Positions 57,201-64,000 of a stretch of DNA of 64,000 bases are shown here, piece after piece (the stretch's first letter is position 1; every line of letters begins with the position of its first letter). A model generated the notes under the pieces. It searched no databases. It was given only the letters and a program-made list of their open reading frames with translations, and had not been told where the DNA came from. Origin of the DNA: Puffinus mauretanicus (lineage: Eukaryota > Chordata > Aves > Procellariiformes > Procellariidae); the NCBI GenBank assembly GCA_023333565.1, contig JAJKFH010000374.1:372001-436000 (forward strand), read 5' to 3'. A program made the translations under genes and the position numbers.

Positions 57201-60200
57201 CCTGCTTGTTCCTCTGGCCATGTTGTGTTCCCCGTATTTGGGAAAGTCTGGGCTCAGTTTTCCTAGAAATGCAGTAGAAATTGTTATAAGCATCTCCGCA
57301 GCAGCTTCACCTTAACACCTTGGTAAACATATACAAGATTTAAGCCAGTGCAGTAGAGACTGTGGCACGAGCCTCCACATCTCCTGCTTTTCTCTCCTCC
57401 TGTAACCCTGGCAATTATTTTGAGCAGGTGGACTTATTTGCATGAGCTCCTGAGCTTTCCTAATAGCTAAATTGAAAAATGGGTTATTACTAATGATCTG
57501 GATGATTACTTTTTTTTAAATAGATGGATTAAACCAGTGGTCAAGAATACAAATCTCTTCCTACCTGAAGCCTTCATTGGCAGCAGTGGTGCTGGAACAG
57601 CTAGGGCAGGATTTGGTGTTTTATTTACTCCAAAAAAATTGCCAGTGGGGGACCAACTTTCAGCATTCCCCTGCAGTGTGGATAGTTCTCTGAGCTGCTT
57701 GCCTCTCGCAGAGAGACACTTCAGTGGTCTGTCTTGCAGGGTTGTTAATTCCCTGGAGACTGATGCTGGCACTCCACTAATGGTTTTTAAGCATAAAAGC
57801 ACAGAGAAGTGGCTTGCGTCGTCCCTTGTTACTCGGTTTATTTTCACTGTGCTGTAAATGCCCTTCTTTCTCCTTGTGTAGAACATCTCAACTCTCAGTT
57901 CGTGCAGTTCCTGCTGGATGTGATTGAGGATGGGCTGCCCTCGGACACCACCGACCAGCTGCCTGACTTATTTGTCAACGTCCTTCTGGCCTTCAATCTC
58001 CACATTCCAGGTCGGTTTGGTGCTGCTCTGCCTTGGCAGGATTTCAGTGGTCTGGAGGAGTGAGGATGTGAAGAATGGGGAGGGAGAATCTCACTGGAAC
58101 TTCAGGGGCTCTGATAATCTCTCCAGCTCCCCTAGCCTCTGGCAGTACGCTGTGTTTAAACATTGTGCCAAACCCTACAGGAAAAAACAGTCTGAGAGCT
58201 GCTGTCCAACCAACTGACCCTCTGGGGCACAGCAGCTCTGTGAAGCCCAGCAGATTTCTCTCTGTACTTCCACACTGCCTGGATCAAAGCAGTTGCTGGG
58301 CTGCACTTGCAGAACATGAGTGGGGTTAACTCGTAGGCACAGCTGATTTGGGAGAGAAAATGCTTCAGCAGGCATTTCTCGGTGCCAGTCCAGAAAGAAA
58401 GCCCTCTGCCTTCTGTAGGTCTTGACAAACCTTCTGCTTACCCAGCTGCACCTTCTTGAAGTTCATTCAAAGCCCGTGTGTCGGGGCCAGGCTCTTCAAT
58501 GTTGGCCTGAGCTGTGCTCGCTCCCGAGTGCCCTCGTTCTCTGTCCTCCCTCCCCTGCTGAGCTCCATGACAACACATCTGGGCCCTAGGGAAGGGCATT
58601 TGCCCTCTCGCTGCCTGCGAGTTTTGAAGCCCATTGTTGGAAGATTGGAGAGTAGTTCCAGGTCCTGCTAAGAGAGGTCACTTCTTAATCCAAAATCTCC
58701 TGTTGCTCCAATTGTCTTTAGTTAATGACTTCCTCTTGTTCTGCTTCATGGCTTTATCCTTGGCTTCATGGAGAGGGGGAAGGATAAAGCAGCAAGGATG
58801 TGTCCAGTAATTTACCTGTTATTTTGAGTTGTGCTTCATTAAAATTTATGTGAAAGTTTCTAATTTCATGTGAAAGTTGATTGCGCAGAGACTGATTAAG
58901 TATGGTCTCTGCTGCTTTCATTTGTTACCCCTTCTCACAATTGCCCGTATACTTCCTGGCTGCAGTAATTAGGCAATAATGCATGACAGGCAGTGTGTTT
59001 CTGGGGGATTATTGCCCACCTGGGGTGTAGCCGAGAGCAGTGACTTGTTCTCTGATGCTACGAACATGTTAAATGATGTTTGGGTTGCTTATTAGTGCAT
59101 TGAATTTTTAGTCCTCTGTCTGCAAGATTCATCTATCGTACAGTTCAATGATGCAGCATTAGTTCAAAAACTCTCCTAAAAACATATTATATTGATGCTT
59201 TTCAATGTGAAGGATCCTAAAGCACTTTGCAGCCTGTGAAATATTATAGGGTTGCCAACCCTATGCCATAGAAATAGCCACACTGTGTTGTTTGGATGCT
59301 TCTGAGCATGCACACTGACACACGTGCATAAAGCCTGCTAGGGTGAACATATTTTAACTACAAGAAATCACCCCCAAAGCAGCTAGGGGACATTTCCTAG
59401 AAGAAGTCTTCAGCACCTCCCCTTGCATAGCCCCGTGCCGAGCGCTGGGAAGAAGAACTTTTCCCTTCTGGCATGCTCCTGGGACCTGTCCGTCCCTTCT
59501 TACGAGAAGGTAATAAATTCCAGCAGGGCACTGCCGATACGAAGTATGAAGATACTAGAGAGTGGAGCCCTTGGCTTCAGAGGATTGCGAGCAGAGGTAA
59601 TGTTTCACAACGTAAAGCTTTTGCAAGGTATTTCACAGTATTTGGCTGGCTGGACTGGAGCCCGCATGTGAATCAGATGCACATACAAAGCACGAAGTCC
59701 CGAGTGTTTCATGCGTTGTTGACAGATTTATTTCACCTTTCCTCTCCCTGCCCACCCACTCTGTAGGGCTGAAACTTTTCATAGCCCTGATACGACTGTG
59801 GTTCCCCAAAACTCCCCAGAGCACTGCTGTGATACAGGAGCCCTCCACTATTTTTTTTTTTTTAATTACCGTGGTCTTCAGGAAACAAAGGGATGTGCTG
59901 AACAGGTTTCTTCCTTAGTTCCAGAGCACAGTGTGATCATGACTACAATAAGCAAGCACTCGAATGTCAAGACTTTCACAGAAAAGCTGCTGCTGCTGCT
60001 GAACAGGGGAGGTGAGTGTTTGCGGCACTGTTACGTGCCTGGCAGGGTGGTGACTCGGGGAGATGAGCCCGGTGCTCGTTAAGGGGTGGGATGTGTCAGG
60101 GATGCAGGAAGCTGAGGAGCTGTTGGATCAGGCAGGACGTGCTGCTTCCCGCTGAGTTTGTGAGGGTGACAGGCTGCATTGCTGAGGATGGAGCTGCACA

Positions 60201-62507
60201 AAGAATAAAGTGCTGCTGGTGGCATCTAGGAAGAGACAAGGGGCCTCTGGATTGGCATTTCCATGCAAACTGGTCCCCTTGTAGTTCTGGGTCAGATCAG
60301 CCCCATCTCGTGGCATGGCCGGCTGCAGCGTAGGCAAGCTCGTGTCTGGGAGGAAAGCTGGTCCTGGGCCACTTCTGTCCTTGGACAGACAGGGCTCCCT
60401 CAGCGCTGGCACACAAACCTCAGCCTGTGCTGGCGATCATCTGCCCTGGGGGACAGATCCAGAGGGAGGTCTTGCCTTTCGAAATGCTGCTTAGAGTGGA
60501 ACTTCCCATTTCAGAATCACCGGCAGAGGGTTAGCTTTGTGTCTGCTCCAGGCGTAGAGTGAAATCCACTGGTACGTGTAGAGCTTTTGCAAAGCAGATT
60601 GCTAGAAAGCTGGAGATCTCCGCAGGAAGAGCGATGCCAGGTATTTCTGCCTGTGCTGCATGCCACTATTGTGCTTTCTAATACCTTCTGGAGCACAAGG
60701 ACTTTGCTGCCTGAGATTCATTTTGTTGATTTGCTGGTAAATAACTCATCCTGAGATGCTTTTAGTTTTCTTTTGGGGTTGCAAATCACTGTCTCCACAC
60801 TACATCAGCTTGAGGGCAGCCGGCATCTCAGTGCTCTTCTGTCTGGCCTCCTCCCAAAGCCTTTGTTTGCCCCTTTCCCTGCCAGATTCCCTGCAGGGAT
60901 CACCTTACTGCGAGGGGCTGGGGGAAGAAAGGCGGGGGGCGGGGGACAGCCTAATGAAGATGCTTCTCTTTTGCCTGCCTTCCTGGTAACTGCTGGGCGG
61001 GACTGCAGTGTCCCAGAGCCCCTCCTGGGGCAGGGACATGTTTTGGAAGAGAACAGGATGTAATGGCTCATTTAAACTTGGAGGTGTTTCTTTTCTTGCT
61101 TCTGGGATGGTACTAGCCTGGTCTCTGTGGTGAAAGCTCGTTTCTGGTACAGCCTCTGATGGGCTTTTCAGAGGGGTGATTGGACCAGACTTAATAAACC
61201 AAGGAGAAAATGAGTGGTAGCTGTTGAGCAAAAAGGGGAGGCGCTGAGAGGCGATGTGCTGATGAGCTCTCACCTGGCGTGGTAGGTGAAACATAAACAA
61301 TGATTAATGCTAATGCTAATAAGTTTGGTCTCTGCTTGGTACCCTGCAGAGCTGCCATCCTGATTACGCAGCTTTGTGCAAGGCATTAAGGTCTGCCAGC
61401 ACAAAAGCTAGCCACAGGCAGGGACCAGCTGGCCAAGGCCAGGGGCAGCCTCCTCTCCAAAGCCTGTAGGATCTAATGAAGGGAAGTGCCCTGAAGATGG
61501 AGGAGGTGGGCAGCGGGGAGCGTGTGCCTTAGCACAGTCTCTCTGCCTCCCCCAGATGATCCAGTTTGTATCTTCAAGCATCAGCCTCAGCCGCCGCACT
61601 CAGTGCTGAAGTTTCTGCAGGACATCTTTGCCAGCAAGGATACAGCCAGCATCTTCTACCACACGGACATGATGGTCCTGATAGACATCCTGGTGCGGCA
61701 GATTGCTGATCTCTCCCCAGGAGATAAGGTGCTCACAGTAACCCATAGGTACTGGGGAAGGGAGCACAGTCCCAAAGCAATGGTGTTTCTCCTGGCCCTC
61801 CATGGGGCCTGCTGGTGCAGTCAAGAGTGGAGTCCTGGGGTGGGCATGACACTTCTGGGTGCTCAAATCAGCCTTGGGGGCTGAGGAGGAGGGGGGGATT
61901 TATCCGGCCCGGCACACAGCAGTAGAAAGGCACGTTTGAAGAAAGATCTGCCAGGCTTCTGGTGGTCTGCACCCTTCTGCCCAGGGACCTTTGGGAACAG
62001 GGACCCTCTGTGAGTAGTAGAAGTAAGAGGGATCTCTCTGGTTTGTTATTGCAAGAGGCAGGGGATGTGCGCAGGTTTGAGAGCGAGTGAAGAGCACCTC
62101 TGGGTTGCTGTGGGAAAAGCAGAGCTTTCCATAGCTACTAATGAGCCTTAAGAAAAAGCAGGTGCCTCTGGAGTTGCTCTCTGGCTGGTGGTGCAGCAGC
62201 AGCTGTTCCTGTGCTCATGCTGTAATGGAGGCTGGCATGCTTGTTTATCTCACTTTAAATCTTTCATTGTGCTCTGTGTTTTGTCTCCCCTCCCACTTGG
62301 CAGCTGAGGATGGAGTATCTGTCTCTGATGCACGCCATCATCCGCTCTACGCCCTATCTGCAGCACCAGCACCGCCTCTCTGACCTGCAGGGCATCTTGC
62401 AGCGCATCCTGGGGGAGGAGGAGGAGGGCCAGCAGTGCCAGATGGACAAACTGATCATCTTGGAGATTTATAAGGAGTTCCCAGAAATCTCTCCCGGTAC
62501 CAGCTAA
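9094..62507 (+). CDS. NCKIPSD: NCKIPSD (SPIN90/WISH/DIP), 13 coding exons, 759 aa
   Basis: Join of 9094-9264, 31673-31785, 32557-32758, 37166-37253, 39420-40048, 47896-48066, 49244-49330, 50780-50918, 56510-56590, 57882-58010, 59919-60011, 61556-61728 and 62304-62507. The total is 2280 bp and the frame is intact. Every intron is GT-AG. The family binds the NCK adaptor, N-WASP and the formin mDia1. Its C-terminal armadillo-like domain activates Arp2/3 without a pre-existing filament, seeding linear actin filaments in the cortex and lamellipodia; human AF3p21 is also a leukaemia fusion partner. Visible parts are the SH3 (1-57), helix/linker (58-162), proline-rich stretch with NLS-like motif (163-191), Ser/Pro linker (192 to about 345) and helical domain (about 346-759). 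The start was chosen because the ATG sits in a GCCGCC context and opens directly into the SH3 ALYSF strand. Identity rests on recognition of the protein family across all exons. Confidence 0.96.
9411..9450 (+). repeat. 2 x 20 bp perfect tandem repeat
   Basis: Two identical copies of GGGCTGCGGGGCAGGCAGCG lie about 150 bp after exon 1 in the CpG island. They follow directly after a strong acceptor-like sequence that ends in CCCCCTCGCAG at 9401. Confidence 0.9.
11640..11860. promoter_or_regulatory. candidate intronic enhancer: homeodomain/MEIS/SOX motif cluster
   Basis: Within about 130 bp I see CTAATTAG followed directly by TGACAG (11675-11688), CAATTAATG (11701), the spaced palindrome TAATGATTA (11742-11750) and CCATTGT (11796-11802). 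These match homeodomain, MEIS/TGIF and SOX sites respectively. The stretch is unique-looking and not repeat-like. Enhancer activity and conservation are inference and untested. Confidence 0.35.
16092..16178 (+). repeat. possible ancient MIR/L3-type element fragment
   Basis: The order of words resembles the core of old amniote MIR/L3 repeats: TCTGCCACCAGCTCGCT, then GACTCTGTGCAAGT, then CTTGCTCCCCTGCCTGTAA and a purine-rich GGATAC end. The match is degraded and made by eye. A repeat-library search would settle it. Confidence 0.4.
16940..17045 (+). repeat. possible second MIR/L3-type fragment
   Basis: TGTCTGACCTAGGAAGATCCCTTGCAAG and, about 60 bp on, TCCCATGGTGTAAAATGGGTATT resemble the GACCTTGGGCAAGT and CCCCATCTGTAAAATGGGGAT words of ancient MIR/L3 repeats. 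The spacing is longer than in the consensus, so an insertion or chance is possible. Confidence 0.35.
18352..18414 (+). repeat. AATAAA followed 40 bp later by an A17 tract
   Basis: AATAAA lies at 18352-18357 and a pure A17 at 18398-18414. This layout can mark the 3' end of a retroposed transcript. I recognise no protein upstream and see no clear target-site duplication, so a plain A-tract is equally possible. Confidence 0.4.
19213..19231 (+). repeat. A19 homopolymer
   Basis: A pure A-tract preceded by CAATTT, very like the TTAATTT that precedes the A17 tract at 18398. No AATAAA lies close upstream. Confidence 0.9.
21007..21036 (+). repeat. G-rich tract with GA repeat
   Basis: G9, then AAGGGG, TGGGGG and (AG)n in about 30 bp. 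Four or more G-runs make it quadruplex-capable on the plus strand. Confidence 0.75.
25306..25332 (+). repeat. TA-rich microsatellite
   Basis: An imperfect run of TATATA units, broken by AATT and CA, deep in intron 1. Confidence 0.8.
31673..31785 (+). CDS. NCKIPSD: NCKIPSD exon 2: helical segment after the SH3
   Basis: Residues 58-94 plus two bases of codon 95. The acceptor is TTTCTCAG|GTGCTG and the donor CTCCA|GTAAGT, a near-consensus site. The sequence [20 protein letters not shown] reads as an amphipathic helix and is closely like the same segment in mammals; the first residue is Val where I recall Gly in human. The exon sits about 22 kb from exon 1 and only 771 bp from exon 3. Confidence 0.95.
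31786..32556 (+). other. NCKIPSD: intron 2 (771 bp)
   Basis: GTAAGT donor and TCTGTTTCAG acceptor. Apart from the splice sites I see only unique intronic sequence. Confidence 0.9.
32557..32758 (+). CDS. NCKIPSD: NCKIPSD exon 3: basic and Ser-rich linker
   Basis: The last base of codon 95, then residues 96-162, ending in phase 0 at TATCAG|GTAGTA. It opens with [14 protein letters not shown], strongly basic, followed by a Ser/Thr segment, [14 protein letters not shown] (125-138) and an acidic patch EFEEDDEG (152-159). The DHHLD and RQPNGVCR words are hallmarks shared with mammalian NCKIPSD. No folded domain is apparent, so this is a linker. Confidence 0.95.
32759..37165 (+). other. NCKIPSD: intron 3 (4.4 kb)
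   Basis: GTAGTA donor, CTTATAG acceptor. It holds one 14-bp direct duplication at 34654-34681. No exon, RNA gene or recognisable mobile element is seen. Confidence 0.9.
34654..34681 (+). repeat. 2 x 14 bp tandem duplication (AGAGAGGAAGCAAA)
   Basis: Two perfect adjacent copies of a purine-rich 14-mer in intron 3. Confidence 0.9.
37166..37253 (+). CDS. NCKIPSD: NCKIPSD exon 4: proline-rich/NLS exon
   Basis: Residues 163-191 plus one base of codon 192. The sequence [10 protein letters not shown] followed by [10 protein letters not shown] holds the family's proline-rich SH3-ligand motifs. Arg168-Arg169, ten residues, then Lys180-Arg181-Lys182 form a bipartite nuclear-localisation pattern. The donor is AAAA|GTAAGG and the acceptor TTATAG. 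The exon is small (88 bp), and skipping it would shift the frame. Confidence 0.94.
38371..38406 (+). repeat. 3 x 12 bp imperfect tandem repeat (GAGTGGTGGATG type)
   Basis: Three adjacent 12-mers, GAGCGGTGGATG, GAGTGGTGGATG and GAGTAGTGGAGG, in intron 4. Confidence 0.85.
39130..39155 (+). repeat. (CTCC)n microsatellite
   Basis: A short CTCC/CCTT polypyrimidine run in intron 4. Confidence 0.8.
39420..40048 (+). CDS. NCKIPSD: NCKIPSD exon 5: Ser/Pro linker and start of the helical domain
   Basis: The largest coding exon: two bases of codon 192, then residues 193-401. It begins with a Ser/Thr-rich run including TSLDTLYT (210-217), then TPPPVPSR (236-243), a PxxP SH3-ligand motif shared with mammals. 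The motif [10 protein letters not shown] appears twice (278-286 and 305-313). From about [13 protein letters not shown] (348) the sequence turns into the helical domain, including [15 protein letters not shown] (366-380). The donor is AGTAAG|GTAACA, phase 0. The linker looks longer than in human, which probably explains most of the extra protein length. Confidence 0.95.
40049..47895 (+). other. NCKIPSD: intron 5 (7.8 kb)
   Basis: GTAACA donor, TGTCGTGCAG acceptor. The second longest intron. An AT-rich, unique-looking block at 40960-41480 may be regulatory. Other AT-rich patches lie near 42200-42500 and 45540-45670. A faint tRNA-like T-arm sequence near 47460 was considered and rejected. No exon or intact mobile element is seen. 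Confidence 0.85.
40960..41480. promoter_or_regulatory. candidate conserved non-coding block
   Basis: About 500 bp of AT-rich, non-repetitive sequence with homeodomain-like words (GCTAATGG at 41256, ACTAATGGCATTC, GGTTAATTGC) and a CATTATC/GATAA pair. The texture is like known vertebrate enhancers, but I cannot test conservation here. Confidence 0.25.
47896..48066 (+). CDS. NCKIPSD: NCKIPSD exon 6: helical domain
   Basis: Residues 402-458, phase 0 at both ends. The sequence includes [20 protein letters not shown] and [15 protein letters not shown], closely matching the mammalian protein. It forms part of the armadillo-like domain that contacts Arp2/3. The donor ATCCTG|GTGAGT is strong. Because both ends are phase 0, skipping would stay in frame but remove 57 residues of the fold. 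Confidence 0.96.
48067..49243 (+). other. NCKIPSD: intron 6 (1.2 kb)
   Basis: GTGAGT donor, CTACTTCCAG acceptor. Nothing else is recognised. Confidence 0.9.
49244..49330 (+). CDS. NCKIPSD: NCKIPSD exon 7: helical domain
   Basis: Residues 459-487 ([20 protein letters not shown] and on to LVAYYQM), phase 0 at both ends. It matches the mammalian exon closely, with Lys for Arg at one position as I recall it. The donor is CAGATG|GTAAGG. It belongs to the Arp2/3-activating armadillo region. Confidence 0.96.
49331..50779 (+). other. NCKIPSD: intron 7 (1.4 kb)
   Basis: GTAAGG donor, TTTCTGCAG acceptor. The last 150 bases are stop-free in the frame of exon 8, but I find no in-frame upstream acceptor that would extend that exon. 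Confidence 0.9.
50780..50918 (+). CDS. NCKIPSD: NCKIPSD exon 8: helical domain
   Basis: Residues 488-533 plus one base of codon 534. [20 protein letters not shown] followed by [17 protein letters not shown] is the most recognisable conserved helix pair of the family, in the Arp2/3-binding armadillo core. Acceptor CTGCAG|GAACAC, donor ACACAAG|GTGAGC. Confidence 0.96.
51533..51590 (+). repeat. 12-bp minisatellite, about 4.8 copies of CTATTAACAGTG
   Basis: Four perfect units and a partial fifth without mismatch, so the array is young or actively maintained. Each unit contains TTAAC, an HNF1-like half word. It is very likely length-polymorphic. Confidence 0.95.
52086..52199 (-). mobile_element. 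CR1 LINE 3'-end relic
   Basis: AATCATAGAATCATAGAATC, then AAGGTTGGAAAAGACCTCTAAGATCATCGAGTCCAACC and CCCAACACCACCATGCC: this is the reverse complement of the 3' end of a chicken-repeat-1 retrotransposon, including its short ATTCTATG-type tail. Only about 110 bp survive; the element is 5'-truncated and has no coding capacity. It is the clearest marker that the DNA is avian. Confidence 0.92.
56510..56590 (+). CDS. NCKIPSD: NCKIPSD exon 9: helical domain
   Basis: Two bases of codon 534, residues 535-560, one base of codon 561. [20 protein letters not shown] (535-554) is a helix of the armadillo region and matches mammals with conservative changes. Acceptor CTTGCAG|ATCATC, donor CTATG|GTAAGA. 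At 81 bp it could be skipped in frame. Confidence 0.95.
56591..57881 (+). other. NCKIPSD: intron 9 (1.3 kb)
   Basis: GTAAGA donor, CTTGTGTAG acceptor. Nothing else is recognised. Confidence 0.9.
57882..58010 (+). CDS. NCKIPSD: NCKIPSD exon 10: helical domain
   Basis: Two bases of codon 561, residues 562-603, one base of codon 604. The sequence [20 protein letters not shown] and [20 protein letters not shown] is strongly conserved with mammals and belongs to the armadillo fold. Acceptor TGTAG|AACATC, donor ATTCCAG|GTCGGT. Confidence 0.96.
58011..59918 (+). other. NCKIPSD: intron 10 (1.9 kb)
   Basis: GTCGGT donor, TTCCTTAG acceptor. AT-rich in its middle. GGATCCTAAAGCACTTTGCA near 59213 recalls an ancient L3-type LINE word, but the match is too short to call an element. 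A T-rich run lies at about 59850-59863. Confidence 0.85.
59919..60011 (+). CDS. NCKIPSD: NCKIPSD exon 11: helical domain
   Basis: Two bases of codon 604, residues 605-634, one base of codon 635. [20 protein letters not shown] and LLLNRG match the mammalian sequence well. The acceptor is TTCCTTAG|TTCCAG|AGCAC. I use the first AG because it keeps the same residue number as human between NLH-P and VIM. The second AG, six bases on, would remove Val604-Pro605 in frame. Donor GGGGAG|GTGAGT. Confidence 0.94.
60012..61555 (+). other. NCKIPSD: intron 11 (1.5 kb)
   Basis: GTGAGT donor, CTCCCCCAG acceptor. Nothing else is recognised. Confidence 0.9.
61556..61728 (+). CDS. NCKIPSD: NCKIPSD exon 12: helical domain
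   Basis: Two bases of codon 635, then residues 636-692. [20 protein letters not shown] and [20 protein letters not shown] and LSPGDK are near-identical to mammals. The end is fixed by the GDK|LRMEYLS junction. The donor used, AAG|GTGCTC, is weak downstream of GT. A second possible donor, CACA|GTAACC, lies nine bases on and would add Val-Leu-Thr. Confidence 0.95.
61729..62303 (+). other. NCKIPSD: intron 12 (575 bp)
   Basis: Shortest intron. GTGCTC donor, ACTTGGCAG acceptor. Nothing else is recognised. Confidence 0.9.
62304..62507 (+). CDS. NCKIPSD: NCKIPSD exon 13: last coding exon and stop
   Basis: Residues 693-759 and a TAA stop at 62505-62507. [20 protein letters not shown] followed by [12 protein letters not shown] and an acidic GEEEEG patch closes the armadillo-like domain. 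[15 protein letters not shown] is the last conserved helix, and the tail PEISPGTS differs from human, as short C-terminal tails often do. Confidence 0.95.
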   Translation: MRMEYLSLMHAIIRSTPYLQHQHRLSDLQGILQRILGEEEEGQQCQMDKLIILEIYKEFPEISPGTS

Positions 62508-63687
62508 CCGCCCCTTGGCTTGGACTGGAGTTTGAACCACTTGGATCGACGACGTCTCTTGTTGACACTTTCTCCCCATTCCCTTCCAGTACAGCTCGTA
62601 CCTTATATCCCTCCGTGCGAGGCCTAAGGTTGGGACAGCGTTCACCGGCCCTTTAGAGATGCCAGCGGCAGAAAGGGCGGGGGGTGCCCCCGGGGCCTGG
62701 TGCGCGGGGAAGTCGGAGCGGGGTGGGCGCTGGCGCATGCCTGCGAGACTGGGGCAGGAGGTGTTTAGGCAGCTGGTGTTAGCGGGAAGGGCAGAGAGCT
62801 TGCGAGGGTGGGGGGGTGTTTAGCTGCGCTGGTGTCCCGAGGTCCCGAAGCGAAAGGCCTTTGCCTTAGAGTATCACTTCTTTTCCATGTGCATCTCTCT
62901 CCCTGCAGTGACCAAGTGGAGTCCGCTGGTGCTTGGAAGAAGCTTTCGTAACATCTGTTTTGTTTTCTGCTGCTAGTGCCAATGTGCTGCAGCCCTGCCA
63001 AGGGGAGGTAGCTCGCTCGCTGCCTAACGCCTCGTCTAGTGAGCCTTTCACTCCCTCCTGGCCCTCAGCTTTGCCTCTGGGTAGCAGCCCACCTAGGGTC
63101 ATAGAGGTCTTATCCCAACAGCTGCTTTTTTCAATCTGCTTTCTATAGTGACGTTTAAATCTGAATTTCTTGCACACTGTGGCAGCCTAGAAGTAACAGC
63201 CATGTGGGTGACGCTGCCCTTAGGAAGCCTTTGGCTCGGACACAGCGCAAAGACGTGTCTTGCCAAGCGAAAGCTGCCGCTTGCCACCTCTCTCGCAGCG
63301 TTGCCCCAGGGCCCCGAGCCGAGGGGCTGCACGTGGGCAGGCGCGCTCTGTTCGTGAAGCGTGTGGATTTCTTGCCTTGAGCTTCATAGTAGCTCTGCCT
63401 CGCTGCCCTCCCTCTCCACGTGGCAGCGCTCGGAGGCAGTGTGAGCCTGGTGTCCAGTAGCTGTTTGTGACTATGCACGAGTGTGGGGAACCCTTATTTA
63501 TATTTCCTCTAGGTTTCTAGCAAACGGGATTAACCTGTTTCCCTGTTACAGATAGTCACACACACTAACGTGGGTCTCTTAGATATTCCTGTGCGCAGTC
63601 TGGTCACTCCCTGTCTCCAGCTCTTCCTTTGTAGTATCCAGTGTAGGAGCTATTGGAAAGTGGAACTGGAAATACTGGGCACTGTAA

Positions 63688-63707
63688 TTTTTTTTTTTTT
63701 TTTTTTT
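63688..63707 (+). repeat. T20 homopolymer in the 3' UTR
   Basis: A pure T-run, a U-tract in the mRNA. It is likely to vary in length and could bind U-rich-binding proteins. Confidence 0.85.
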
Positions 63708-63953
63708 AGCGTGAGGCGATGACACGAGTTCTGCTCTGCAGGCCTGGACTCTGGGCACTGGGGCAGTGATGCTCAGGAACAGAGGGGGTTGGCCTGGCAG
63801 CCAAGGGGGGCGAGGACCCCCTGAAGTCAGCCTGGGAACACCCAAAGCTTAATAACCACCCTCGTAGAGAAACCTATTTTTCCCCCTGTAAAAATGTATG
63901 AATGTCAAAAGGGATCCTGTATTTTCTTAAACACTAAGTGTAACATGCGGAGG

Positions 63954-63959
63954 AATAAA
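63954..63959 (+). terminator. NCKIPSD: poly(A) signal AATAAA
   Basis: The only canonical hexamer I find after the stop codon, about 1.45 kb downstream of it. Cleavage is expected near 63970-63990. Confidence 0.8.
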
Positions 63960-64000
63960 AATGTCTTAAACTGGACTTCTGTGAACATAGCCCTGCCTGC

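Larger units (their letters stand above)
62508..63980 (+). other. NCKIPSD: 3' UTR of NCKIPSD
   Basis: From the stop codon to an expected cleavage site 10-30 bases after AATAAA at 63954. It contains one ATTTA pentamer (63496) in a TTATTTATATTT context and a T-run of about 20 bases (63688-63707). The 3' end is estimated; only about 40 bases follow the signal in this window. Confidence 0.75.

Noticed and set aside
59213..59290. GGATCCTAAAGCACTTTGCA as an L3 LINE remnant
   Set aside because: Only one short word matches the pattern I recall, and the flanks do not continue it.
62508..64000. Start of CELSR3, expected downstream by synteny
   Set aside because: The window ends about 40 bases after the poly(A) signal, and no cadherin or GPCR sequence is present.
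1..64000. Endogenous retrovirus or intact CR1 open frames
   Set aside because: No reverse transcriptase, protease, integrase, gag or envelope motifs were seen in any conceptual product, and no paired long terminal repeats were noticed.

Overview
The window is animal nuclear DNA, almost certainly from a bird. Two observations support this. Twelve GT-AG introns interrupt one long plus-strand gene. A short relic of a chicken-repeat-1 (CR1) LINE, with its typical ATTCTATG-type tail and the adjoining tail region, lies on the minus strand near 52.1 kb. I cannot name the order or species.

One gene accounts for all the coding sequence I can support: the orthologue of NCKIPSD (SPIN90/WISH/DIP/AF3p21), the NCK-interacting SH3 protein that activates the Arp2/3 complex. 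I placed 13 coding exons between 9094 and 62507. Their lengths (171, 113, 202, 88, 629, 171, 87, 139, 81, 129, 93, 173 and 204 bp) sum to 2280 bp, and the frame is kept across every junction. This gives a 759-residue protein, somewhat longer than the human form (722 residues as I recall). In order, the protein has an SH3 domain (exon 1), a short helical segment and linker (exons 2-3), a proline-rich stretch with a bipartite nuclear-localisation-like motif (exon 4), a Ser/Thr/Pro-rich linker (most of exon 5), and the helical armadillo-type Arp2/3-activating domain (end of exon 5 to exon 13). The 3' UTR follows, with a single AATAAA at 63954, so the window ends almost exactly at the end of the gene.

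Layout: 1-8600 is intergenic or upstream flank, mostly GC-rich, with G-runs and no recognisable exon. About 8600-9350 is a CpG-island promoter with a CTCF-like motif, three GC/CACCC boxes and a CRE half-site, running into exon 1. 9265-31672 is a 22.4 kb first intron holding candidate regulatory sequence, A-tracts and faint ancient SINE/LINE remnants. 31673-40048 contains exons 2-5. 40049-47895 is a 7.8 kb intron with an AT-rich block that may be conserved. 47896-62507 contains exons 6-13. 62508 to about 63980 is the 3' UTR.

In human the neighbours on either side are IP6K2 (upstream) and CELSR3 (downstream). I see no exon of either here. I found no tRNA, rRNA, CRISPR array, intact transposon, retroviral gene or nested gene. 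The items most worth checking are the enlarged intron 1, the duplicated proline motif in the linker, two in-frame alternative splice choices (exon 11 acceptor, exon 12 donor), and the CTCF-like and homeodomain/SOX motif clusters. I do not see a previously undescribed biological system.
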